From JANMDS01 sp031430575 (GTDB taxonomy: Bacteria > Pseudomonadota > Gammaproteobacteria > Burkholderiales > Casimicrobiaceae): a DNA stretch of 64,000 bases. The notes under the pieces were generated by a model. That model saw only the letters and a program-made list of their open reading frames with translations. It searched no databases and was not told the DNA's origin. Shown in pieces: positions 1 to 7,360 of this stretch. Location: assembly GCA_031430575.1 (NCBI GenBank), contig JANPBT010000037.1:62001-126000 (forward strand), read 5' to 3'. The position numbers were made by a program, and so were the translations under genes. The stretch's first letter is position 1, and every line of letters begins with the position of its first letter.

Positions 1-155
1 CGCAGCACGGAGAGCCGTTGCCGCATGAAGGCGGTGGAATCAGGGTCTACATATTTAAGCCAAAGCACGTTACAAGCAAACCAAAGCTGCACAGCAAAAA
101 TAAGCGCAATAAAAACACCGCACGCGATTGCAGTCGCGCGCAAAATTTGGTGCAT
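1..155 (-). CDS. mtgA: Monofunctional peptidoglycan transglycosylase, N-terminal fragment
   Basis: Partial gene running off the left edge; only about the first 51 codons are present. MtgA polymerises lipid II into glycan strands at the inner membrane. The visible part has one N-terminal membrane helix (about residues 5-28), then the family-typical stretch VDPDSTAFMRQR just before the GT51 domain, which lies outside the window. The ATG lies 5 bases after the stop of the TonB-like gene, so the two are probably co-transcribed. This neighbourhood (RNase II-like, tonB-like, mtgA) is familiar in Burkholderiales. The assignment rests on the short N-terminus and gene order only. Confidence 0.75.
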   Translation of the reverse strand, partial: MHQILRATAIACGVFIALIFAVQLWFACNVLWLKYVDPDSTAFMRQRLSVL

Positions 156-160
156 TGATT

Positions 161-1042
161 TCACCGGAGCTGCTTGGTGGAAGTGCCGAAACCATCGTCC
201 CGGCTAAACGACCAGGTGCGCGTGATGTAGAGAATATCAGTATCAACGCGAATATCCGCTGGAAATGGCGAAAACGGCCCGGCGAGCTTGATCGTCTTTA
301 GAGCGGCGGTGTCAAGTAAGCGCCGCCCAGATGATTTATCAATTTCTACGCCTTCTACAGAGCCATCCGCGCGAATGCCAACAGTCAAAATCAGGCTGCC
401 GTAAACCTGCTTCTCGCGGGCTTCTTGCGGGTAATTGGCATTGCCAACGCTTTCGACTTTGAGTCGCCAATCTTCAACATAGCGCGCAAAACGAAACTCG
501 GCAACGCGCGCGCCAATATGTTTTTTCTTAGGGCGCTGCTGGTAGGCATCTAAATCTTTTGCGATCTGCGCTTCGAGGCGCTGCAGCTCCATCATGCGCT
601 CTTGCACTTCGGTGAGCTTTTGATTGGTTTCAACATTGGGCGAAAGTTTTGCCGAGGTCGTAGTTGGCAATTTCTTGAGCTGCGCCATCAGCTCTTGCAC
701 TTCCCGCTCTAAATCTTGCACGCGTTGCTGGGCGCTATCGAGCTGCGTATTTTCAGCATCAACGGGCGCGCGCGGTAGCGGAGATTTCAGCTGGCGCTTA
801 GCATCGGTATTGCCACCGCCGTCGAGATTGGCTTGCGCGAGGGCATCCGGCTTAATCGGGCGCTCGTTTGTGCGGGCGTTGACGAGGGTGACTTCTAAAG
901 GCGGTGAATTCAAGGAATTCATCACTTTTTCAGGCAGCTTGAAGTGCACAGAAAGTAAGATCCCGTGCACGAGCACAGAAATGCTAACCGCAAGCTTTAA
1001 GATGCGATTGGAGATGCGCTGCTGAGAGTTCACGTTCGCCAC
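161..1042 (-). CDS. TonB family protein with C-terminal TonB domain
   Basis: A 293-residue envelope protein. It has an N-terminal membrane helix (about 14-33), a Pro-containing linker, a long Gln/Glu/Leu-rich stretch that looks coiled coil (about 95-175), and a C-terminal TonB-like domain (about 195-285) with YPQEAREKQVYGSL and the VGIRADGSVEGVEI strand. TonB-type proteins pass proton-motive energy to outer-membrane receptors across the periplasm. The gene lies between an RNB exoribonuclease (9-base gap) and mtgA. No exbB/exbD is adjacent, and the helical region replaces the usual Pro/Lys-rich spacer, so a non-transport envelope role is possible. Confidence 0.8.
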   Translation of the reverse strand: MANVNSQQRISNRILKLAVSISVLVHGILLSVHFKLPEKVMNSLNSPPLEVTLVNARTNERPIKPDALAQANLDGGGNTDAKRQLKSPLPRAPVDAENTQLDSAQQRVQDLEREVQELMAQLKKLPTTTSAKLSPNVETNQKLTEVQERMMELQRLEAQIAKDLDAYQQRPKKKHIGARVAEFRFARYVEDWRLKVESVGNANYPQEAREKQVYGSLILTVGIRADGSVEGVEIDKSSGRRLLDTAALKTIKLAGPFSPFPADIRVDTDILYITRTWSFSRDDGFGTSTKQLR

Positions 1043-1051
1043 GCCTTGATT

Positions 1052-2908
1052 TTAGGGGGCAACGATGCCGACGCTGAAGGTCGCTTCCCAAAAATTGACG
1101 CTATTGATGCGTGCACGCACCGTAACGCCCGGTGCTGAGAAGGGCAGCTCATCGATACGGCGCACGAGCGGAATGCGCTCAAAGCGCACCAAATTTTCAC
1201 GAATCACAGTGGCGTTAAGCTCGGTAATTCCCTCTTGTGCGATCCAGCGGCAGCACCAATAATCCTCCATCTGCCGCTGGAAATCACCGTATTGGTTATA
1301 GGTCGCATCAAAATCAGCCACTGCGGCTAAGAGCGTTGTATTTTGTTTGGTGTAAGGCAGCGCTTCGCCATTGGCGAGCGCGATCAATTGCCGCTGATTG
1401 AGTAAATCGCTATAGCGCCTGATCGGTGATGTTGACCACAGATAATAAGGCACGCCCAAGCCTTCATGCGGGCCCGGGTGCACGGCCATGCGCGTTTTGC
1501 CCGCACCTTGAATGCGAAACATGCCGGCCGCGCCCGCATCTGCCAATTGCTTGCCCCAGGAGGCATTTGCAAAAATCATAAGCTCGGAGACGATCAGATC
1601 AATTGCGCTGCCGCGCGCGCGCGGCAGGATCGCGACTTTCGCCCGCTCCATATCGTGTGGCGCAGCGGCATCAGGCATGACTTCGAAGTTGTAATCGATG
1701 CGGTTGATTTCATTTTTGCCGCGCACCGTAAAGCGGGCTTTGGCAAATTTATGCAGCGCGATCATTTCTTCTTGCCACGGCGCGCGCGTGGTGGCCATCG
1801 GGTCAACGATGGCATCGGTGAGTTGCTGCAAGCGCAGGTTGGCCACAATCGGCACGGCTTCAAGCTTGGTCTCGGTGCGGATCACGCCGTGATCGCTATC
1901 AAGGGTGGCGTAAAGCGAAAGCGCGGGAACGGTTTTGCCTTCTGCGAGGGTAAATTGGCGCACGACCGCATCGGGCAGCATCGTGATTTTGTTGCCCGGC
2001 ATATAGACAGTAGAGAGTCGATCGCGGGCAATATCATCGATTGGGCTGCCGGGCGCGATGCCCAGCGCAGGCGCAGCGATGTGAATGCCGATCACCGTTT
2101 CGCCTTGGGCGTTGATGCCCACGCTAAAGGCATCGTCGATCTCAGTGGTGGCTTCGTCGTCAATCGAAAAGCCACGCACCGCCGCTGTTGGCAATTGCGG
2201 CGCAGGTGAAGTCTCGGCAGCGGGAAAGCCCGTGCCTTTGGGGAACGTATGGAAAAGAAATCGCCGAAAATGATAGTCGTGGGTCGAAGGAATTGCGCCG
2301 CAGGTCAGTAGCAGTGAAAGTGGGTTAGTTTTGCCTTGCTCGCAGGCGAGCGTGAGCGCTTTGGTCACCGCTGCGCTTTTATCTGGCGCGTAGAGCAAGC
2401 GGTCAATTGTTGCGTTGGGTGGCGTGCCAAATTCAGCGGGTAATTGCCCTGCGAGCAGGGTATCAGCCCATCCTTGCAATTGCATTGCTTCCAGCTTTTT
2501 ACGCTCAACGCCTGCAATCGCAGCGTTCAGCTCGGCTTCTGGGGCGCGCTTAAAGAGCCCTTTGCCCCGTTTGCGGAAATACATTGGGTTTTGCAGCAAG
2601 CGCACGAGCGCGCTCGCCTGCTCAGTGGCGCTCGCCTGCGCGCCGAAGTATTCTTTAGCGATTTGGGTGAAGGTTAAATCAACATCGGGCACCGTTTCCC
2701 AAAGCAGCTCTAGATCAATTTCGCCCGCTTGGGCGGTCGCCTTGGCGAGCAGCTCATCGGGCGCGGGCGACGCAAAGCGCAGCAGCACTGCCGGTAATTT
2801 CACTTTGATGCGACGCCCGCTGGCGGTCTCGATTTGCGCGGTGGCATCGGTTTCGGAATGGATGGCGCCGGCTTTGAGGTCACCGTCATCCTCAAAGAGA
2901 GCATGCAT
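1052..2908 (-). CDS. RNB-domain exoribonuclease (RNase II/R family)
   Basis: A 618-residue 3'-5' exoribonuclease-like protein. The RNB catalytic domain occupies roughly residues 240-560 and carries the acidic metal-binding cluster in SIDDEATTEIDDAFSV, followed by HIAAPALGIAPGSPID and YMPGNKITMLPD. The N-terminal half is diverged from cold-shock domains, and a short OB/S1-like tail follows the catalytic domain. It is shorter than E. coli RNase R (about 800) and close to RNase II (about 640). It reads into the TonB-like gene. A degenerate copy of the dispersed repeat (2291-2307) reads TCGA here. Confidence 0.88.
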   Translation of the reverse strand: MHALFEDDGDLKAGAIHSETDATAQIETASGRRIKVKLPAVLLRFASPAPDELLAKATAQAGEIDLELLWETVPDVDLTFTQIAKEYFGAQASATEQASALVRLLQNPMYFRKRGKGLFKRAPEAELNAAIAGVERKKLEAMQLQGWADTLLAGQLPAEFGTPPNATIDRLLYAPDKSAAVTKALTLACEQGKTNPLSLLLTCGAIPSTHDYHFRRFLFHTFPKGTGFPAAETSPAPQLPTAAVRGFSIDDEATTEIDDAFSVGINAQGETVIGIHIAAPALGIAPGSPIDDIARDRLSTVYMPGNKITMLPDAVVRQFTLAEGKTVPALSLYATLDSDHGVIRTETKLEAVPIVANLRLQQLTDAIVDPMATTRAPWQEEMIALHKFAKARFTVRGKNEINRIDYNFEVMPDAAAPHDMERAKVAILPRARGSAIDLIVSELMIFANASWGKQLADAGAAGMFRIQGAGKTRMAVHPGPHEGLGVPYYLWSTSPIRRYSDLLNQRQLIALANGEALPYTKQNTTLLAAVADFDATYNQYGDFQRQMEDYWCCRWIAQEGITELNATVIRENLVRFERIPLVRRIDELPFSAPGVTVRARINSVNFWEATFSVGIVAP

Positions 2909-2944
2909 GGAAGGAGGGCTTTTGCTTTATTGCGAATACCGCAA

Positions 2945-3880
2945 TTATAGGAAGCGCACGAGCGTGAGCGCTATCGTGTAGGTCAGCGCGCTAACGAGCG
3001 TGGAAATCGCAATGGCGGCGGTAACGGTGTTGACATCGGTCTCGTAGCGCTGGGCGAAGAGAAAAGCGTTGGTGCCCGTGGGAAGAGCGGCGACAGTCGT
3101 CAGCGCGTAGAGCGGCACGCCGCGCACCCCCAGTAAATAGAGCGTTCCACACACTAAAAGCGGATGCACGAAGAGCTTGAGCACCGAAATCTGCGCCGCA
3201 GGTATCCAAAGCTTACCCACCTGGAGCTTGCCCAATTGCGCCCCCAGCAACACAAGGCAGAGCGGCCCGGCGGCATCGGCTAAATATTTCAGCGCAGCAT
3301 CTAACCACGGCGGCAAGGTCACCCCGATCGCGCTACACAAGAGCCCGGCTAAGATGGGCAAGATCACGGGGTGAATGACGGTCGCCTTCATCGTTGGCAA
3401 AATGCTCTGCAGCAGCGAAGCGTTACCACTGCGGGCTTGAGAAAACTCAACGATCAGAGTGGTCATGGTGAGCAAGATGAGGGCATGGATCGCAATCAGC
3501 GAGAGCAAAAGCCCCAAGCCTTCCTGCCCGAAGGCTAGCGTAGTCAGCGGGATGCCCATTTGCACGGTGTTGCCAAAAGTGCAGGCAAAAGCAAAGCAGG
3601 CGGCGTGCGCGGTGCTCGCGTGCTTGCGTTTGACCAAAAAAACCAGCGTGGAAAGAAGCAAAAAAATCGACGGAATGAAATAGCCCGCGAGGGCTTTGGC
3701 GTGCTGCGCATCAAATTGAAAAGTGACCATCGCGCGAAAGAGCAGCGCCGGGAGCAGCAACGAAAAGGTGAGGTTAGATAAACCTTTAATTGCTTCATCA
3801 GAAAGCGATTTGCGCCCGACGTATGCCGATGCGCCAATGACGAGAAAAGCGGGCAGCAGCGTGGCAATCGCAGCGATCAT
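2945..3880 (-). CDS. AEC (auxin efflux carrier) family transporter
   Basis: A 311-residue polytopic membrane protein with about ten hydrophobic segments in the two-halves arrangement of the AEC family (bacterial malonate and other carboxylate or amino-acid carriers). Typical features are the N-terminal ALLPALLFRAMVTF segment and a second half with FGNTVQMGIPL and ALPTGTNAFLFAQRY. The substrate cannot be read from sequence. The start codon directly abuts the stop of the upstream DUF1232 gene (3881), implying an operon. A clean repeat copy at 3189-3205 encodes IPAAQI between membrane segments. Confidence 0.85.
   Translation of the reverse strand: MIAAIATLLPAFLVIGASAYVGRKSLSDEAIKGLSNLTFSLLLPALLFRAMVTFQFDAQHAKALAGYFIPSIFLLLSTLVFLVKRKHASTAHAACFAFACTFGNTVQMGIPLTTLAFGQEGLGLLLSLIAIHALILLTMTTLIVEFSQARSGNASLLQSILPTMKATVIHPVILPILAGLLCSAIGVTLPPWLDAALKYLADAAGPLCLVLLGAQLGKLQVGKLWIPAAQISVLKLFVHPLLVCGTLYLLGVRGVPLYALTTVAALPTGTNAFLFAQRYETDVNTVTAAIAISTLVSALTYTIALTLVRFL
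3189..3205 (+). repeat. Uptake-sequence-like repeat, copy 1 (exact 17-mer)
   Basis: ATCTGCGCCGCAGGTAT. Inside the AEC transporter; read as IPAAQI. Confidence 0.95.
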
Positions 3881-4255
3881 TTAAGTTTTGCGCCAAAAAT
3901 AAACCGCAGTCGCGCCGATGGCAAGCGCCCAAATTGCCGCGATGCCAATGGCGCCTGCACGCGAGGCCGGAAGCCGCAGCGCAGCATCGGCTGCTGCGCG
4001 GGCATTAGCCAATACCTGCGGCGCAGAAAAGTGCATGCCAAGCCAAATAAAGAATGGTAGCAAGATCAAATCGTCTAAAAGCCCGAACACAGGAATAAAA
4101 TCAGGGATTAAATCGATGGGTGAAAGCGCGTAGGCCAACGTGATGCCAAACCATGCTTTGAGCCACCAAGGCGTTTTTGGATCGCGCGCTAAATGCCAAA
4201 CGATCACGATTTGCCGCTTAAGCGCTTGCGCCCAGGCTCGCAATTTTTCAAGCAT
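3881..4255 (-). CDS. YkvA-like DUF1232 membrane protein
   Basis: A small inner-membrane protein of the DUF1232/YkvA family, about 124 residues from the chosen ATG at 4255. The signature is KTPWWLKAWFGITLAYALSP then IDLIPDFIPVFGLLDDL, with two to three hydrophobic segments after it. An open extension to 4330 exists, but it lies inside the 3' end of the 5'-nucleotidase gene and reads unlike the family, so the MLEKLRAW start overlapping that gene's stop by 8 bases is preferred. Function of the family is unknown. A second DUF1232 protein is at 40716-40925. Confidence 0.85.
   Translation of the reverse strand: MLEKLRAWAQALKRQIVIVWHLARDPKTPWWLKAWFGITLAYALSPIDLIPDFIPVFGLLDDLILLPFFIWLGMHFSAPQVLANARAAADAALRLPASRAGAIGIAAIWALAIGATAVYFWRKT
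4012..4028 (-). repeat. Uptake-sequence-like repeat, copy 2 (core)
   Basis: Core intact, last base differs. Inside the DUF1232 gene; read as SAPQV. Confidence 0.93.
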
Positions 4256-5153
4256 TGGCAATGCCGGATGGCACATGCCCCGAGGGCACGAACCTGGAAG
4301 CCGATTCCACATGCCGCGTCTGATCGTCAAAGAAAAAATCAGGTTGAAATGTTGAGAGAAATTCGCCTTTATCTAAGCCGCCCAGAAACATCGCTTCATC
4401 GATTTCGATCTTCCAATCCATTAACGTACGGATTGCCCGCTCGTGCGCAGGCGCTGAGCGCGCGGTGACCAAGGCCGTACGCACTTTCATCGGCACACCT
4501 GCGGTTGACGCAAGTTGCAGCCGATGCAAGGCTTCAAGCAGCGGCTTGAAGGGGCCGGGCGGTAACGGCTGCCCCGCCTTTTGGGCTTCGTGCGATTGGA
4601 ATGCATCGAGCCCGCGCGATTGATAGACCCGCTCGGCTTCATCAGAGAAAAGCACGGCGTCGCCGTCAAAGGCGATGCGCAATTCATTGGCGTAATGCGC
4701 ACCGGCAGCCGCCGACTCAGGAATCACCCGCGCGGCAGGCACGCCCGCGATAAGCGCAGCGCGCACGTCGTCGGCGTTAGCGGATAAAAATAAATTGGCG
4801 TGTAGCGCTTGCAAATACTCAAACGGTGGGCGGCCGCGCGTAAATACCCCTCGCAAGAGTGGTAGATCGGCAGCTTGCGCCGAGCGAAATACCCGCAAGC
4901 CAGAGACGGGATCATTGCGCGACAGAATCACCACCTCGACCCGATGCGTGCCATCAGAATTAAAGCCAAGTAACTTACGCACCAGCGGCATCGCCACGCC
5001 GGGCTTCGCGGGCGCATCGAGCCGATCAAGCTGCAATTGCATGTAGCGGCGATCATCGCTTTGCTCAAAAAAGCGATTTTCTTCTTCGAAATCAAAGAGC
5101 GCACGCGATGAAATCGCGACGACGAGCTTATCGGTGAGGGTGGGCGTACTCAC
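4248..5153 (-). CDS. Cytosolic 5'-nucleotidase (NT5C1 family)
   Basis: A 301-residue HAD-like cytosolic 5'-nucleotidase of the type related to eukaryotic NT5C1, hydrolysing nucleoside monophosphates. Visible markers are AISSRALFDFEEENRFF at the N-terminus, RVEVVILSRNDPVSGLRVF, the RIAFDGDAVLFSDEAERV block with the aspartates expected of a HAD phosphatase core, and DWKIEIDEAMFLGGLDKGEFL near the C-terminus. The start overlaps the stop of mpl by 4 bases (ATGA), indicating translational coupling. Confidence 0.85.
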   Translation of the reverse strand: MSTPTLTDKLVVAISSRALFDFEEENRFFEQSDDRRYMQLQLDRLDAPAKPGVAMPLVRKLLGFNSDGTHRVEVVILSRNDPVSGLRVFRSAQAADLPLLRGVFTRGRPPFEYLQALHANLFLSANADDVRAALIAGVPAARVIPESAAAGAHYANELRIAFDGDAVLFSDEAERVYQSRGLDAFQSHEAQKAGQPLPPGPFKPLLEALHRLQLASTAGVPMKVRTALVTARSAPAHERAIRTLMDWKIEIDEAMFLGGLDKGEFLSTFQPDFFFDDQTRHVESASRFVPSGHVPSGIANA

Positions 5154-6484
5154 GGTTGCGCCAGCGCATTAAGCAATTTTTGGTGGATGCCACCAAAGCC
5201 GCCATTGCTCATTACCAAAACGCTATCGCCGGGTTGCGCTTTCTGGGTAATCGCGCGCACGAGCGCATCAATATCGGAATGGGTCGTCGCCCGCACGCCC
5301 ATTGGGGCGAACGTTGATTCCACATCCCAGGCCGCTTTGCTTTGAAAAACAAACGTATGGTCAGCATTTTTGAGCGATGCGGGCAATTGGGCTTTCATCG
5401 TACCGAGCTTCATGGTGTTGGAGCGCGGCTCGAGTACAGCCAGCACCCGCCCGCTAGGATGCGCGCGATGCAGACCATCCACCGTTGTCGCGATTGCCGT
5501 CGGGTGATGGGCAAAATCATCGTAGACGCGAATGCCGCGCACCGTGCCGCGCAATTCCATACGCCGCTTAACGCCTTTAAATTGCGCCAAGGCTTCGAGC
5601 GCAACCTGCGGCGTAATGCCAACGTGCCGCGCAGCCGCCAATGCCGCGAGCGCGTTCATGCGATTGTGTTCGCCGGGCACGTTAATTTTGAGCTCGCCGT
5701 AACGCTGGCCACCAAACACCACCGCGCCTTCGCTATTCATCGCCCAGCCCTGCTCGATGCCAAAGCGCTCGAGCTCACTCCAGCAGCCCATACCCAGCGT
5801 GTGCGTCAAGTTGGCATCTTGGCCATTGACGATGATCCGCGCGTTGCCCGGCATCGTGCGCACTAGATGGTGAAATTGGCGCTCGATCGAGGCCAGATCG
5901 GGGAAGATATCGGCGTGGTCATATTCGAGATTATTCAGAATCGCGGTGCGCGGATGATAGTGAACGAATTTTGAGCGTTTATCAAAAAATGCAGTGTCGT
6001 ATTCGTCAGCTTCGATCACGAAAAAATTACTTTCAGTCAAGCGCGCAGACGTTGGAAAATCTTGCGGCACGCCACCGATCAAATAGCCGGGGTTAAGCCC
6101 CGCGTATTCCAAAATATGGGTGAGCATGGCCGTCGTTGTCGTCTTGCCGTGCGTACCAGCCACGCCAAGTACCCAGCGATTTCGCAGCACATGCTCGTAT
6201 AACCATTGCGGGCCTGATGCGTAGGTATACCCAGCGTTCAAAATGGCTTCCATCAATGGATTGCCGCGCGTGACCACGTTTCCAATCACGTAGACATCGG
6301 GCTTCAATTTGCATTGATCGGGGTCGAAACCTTCGATCAGCTCAATGCCGAGCGCTTGCAATTGCGTTGACATCGGTGGGTAGACGTTGGCATCGCAGCC
6401 GGTAACTTGATGCCCCGCTGCTCTGGCGATGGCCGCGAGCCCGCCCATGAAAGTGCCGCAAATGCCGAGAATGTGTAAATGCAT
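5150..6484 (-). CDS. mpl: UDP-N-acetylmuramate:L-Ala-gamma-D-Glu-meso-DAP ligase
   Basis: Mpl joins recycled murein tripeptide to UDP-MurNAc in the cytoplasm and belongs to the Mur ligase family. The 444 residues match the usual length (about 450). The N-terminal domain has LGICGTFMGGLAAIARAAGH, the ATP loop is VAGTHGKTTTTAML, and the central domain has EADEYDTAFFDKRSKFVHY and LNNLEYDHADIFPDL. The C-terminal domain has VYDDFAHHPTAI and LEPRSNTMKLG. It heads a minus-strand run with the nucleotidase and DUF1232 genes. A substituted repeat copy (6511-6527) lies 26 bases upstream of its start. Confidence 0.95.
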   Translation of the reverse strand: MHLHILGICGTFMGGLAAIARAAGHQVTGCDANVYPPMSTQLQALGIELIEGFDPDQCKLKPDVYVIGNVVTRGNPLMEAILNAGYTYASGPQWLYEHVLRNRWVLGVAGTHGKTTTTAMLTHILEYAGLNPGYLIGGVPQDFPTSARLTESNFFVIEADEYDTAFFDKRSKFVHYHPRTAILNNLEYDHADIFPDLASIERQFHHLVRTMPGNARIIVNGQDANLTHTLGMGCWSELERFGIEQGWAMNSEGAVVFGGQRYGELKINVPGEHNRMNALAALAAARHVGITPQVALEALAQFKGVKRRMELRGTVRGIRVYDDFAHHPTAIATTVDGLHRAHPSGRVLAVLEPRSNTMKLGTMKAQLPASLKNADHTFVFQSKAAWDVESTFAPMGVRATTHSDIDALVRAITQKAQPGDSVLVMSNGGFGGIHQKLLNALAQP

Positions 6485-6589
6485 TGGTCAATTTTAGTGT
6501 GCAGGCCTAAATCTGCGCCGCACGTATTTAGGCAAAACCCTAGGGCACAGATCGCGCACACTGAAGCGGAAATTTGCCACAATGCGGAG

Positions 6590-7360
6590 ATGACATTTTC
6601 TGCAGCGTTGCACGCCTTTCAATTGACCGACTCGAATGCGAAAGCAGCTGCTGTTTTTGCGCTTGATATTGGCGCTTTTGTACCGCACGCCATTGCCGAT
6701 GACGCGCTACTCACCCCTGGATTCCCGGCGCATTTGCAATTCGTCTCCCCGCAAGCCGTGCCCCAGCGTGCGCTTTCAACGCCGCCAGGTCGCGCCGCGC
6801 TGTTGCATGCGATTGCTCATATTGAATACAACGCGATTCACCTCGCGTTGGATGCTGCGTTGCGCTTTCCAAAGATGCCGCACGCGTATTACGAAGACTG
6901 GCTGCAGGTCGCGAAAGAAGAGGCGCTGCATTTCTCGCTGCTTGCCGCCCACTTAGCCCAACACTACAAAACCAGTTATGGTGATTTCCCCGTACATAAC
7001 GGATTATGGGAGATGGCCGCGCGTACGCAAGGCGATGTGCTCGCGCGCATTGCGTTGGTGCCGCGCGTGTTGGAAGCGCGTGGGCTGGATGTGACCCCGG
7101 CAATTGCCGCGAAATTGCGACAAGCGGGTGATCTTCGTTCAGTTGAAATCTTAGACATTATTTTGCGCGACGAAATAGGGCATGTCGCGATTGGCAACAA
7201 GTGGTACGCTAGCCTTTGCGAAGCGGCGCAGTGCGACCCAATTGCAACTTTTGCGCAGTTGCGAACGAAGTACCGAGCGCCGCCGATGCGGCCGCCATTT
7301 AATCTGGATGCCCGCCGACGTGCTGGTTTTACTGAATTGGAATTGAAGGAATTATCTTGA
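6590..7360 (+). CDS. DUF455 family ferritin-like protein
   Basis: A 256-residue DUF455 protein with a ferritin-like helical core. Likely metal ligands sit in AHIEYNAIHLALD, in EDWLQVAKEEALHFSLL and in ILRDEIGHVAIG, the repeated Glu/His pattern of diiron helix bundles. Function is not established; relatives resemble tRNA-hydroxylase-type diiron proteins. The ATG at 6590 is chosen because it follows a GCGGAG ribosome-binding site and matches family N-termini; the longer open frame back to 6479 overlaps mpl. Its TGA overlaps the TTG start of the next gene. Confidence 0.82.
   Translation: MTFSAALHAFQLTDSNAKAAAVFALDIGAFVPHAIADDALLTPGFPAHLQFVSPQAVPQRALSTPPGRAALLHAIAHIEYNAIHLALDAALRFPKMPHAYYEDWLQVAKEEALHFSLLAAHLAQHYKTSYGDFPVHNGLWEMAARTQGDVLARIALVPRVLEARGLDVTPAIAAKLRQAGDLRSVEILDIILRDEIGHVAIGNKWYASLCEAAQCDPIATFAQLRTKYRAPPMRPPFNLDARRRAGFTELELKELS

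Noticed and set aside
624..1025. 133-codon plus-strand frame opposite the TonB-like gene
   Set aside because: Shadow of a real minus-strand gene; composition is the complement of its coiled-coil text.
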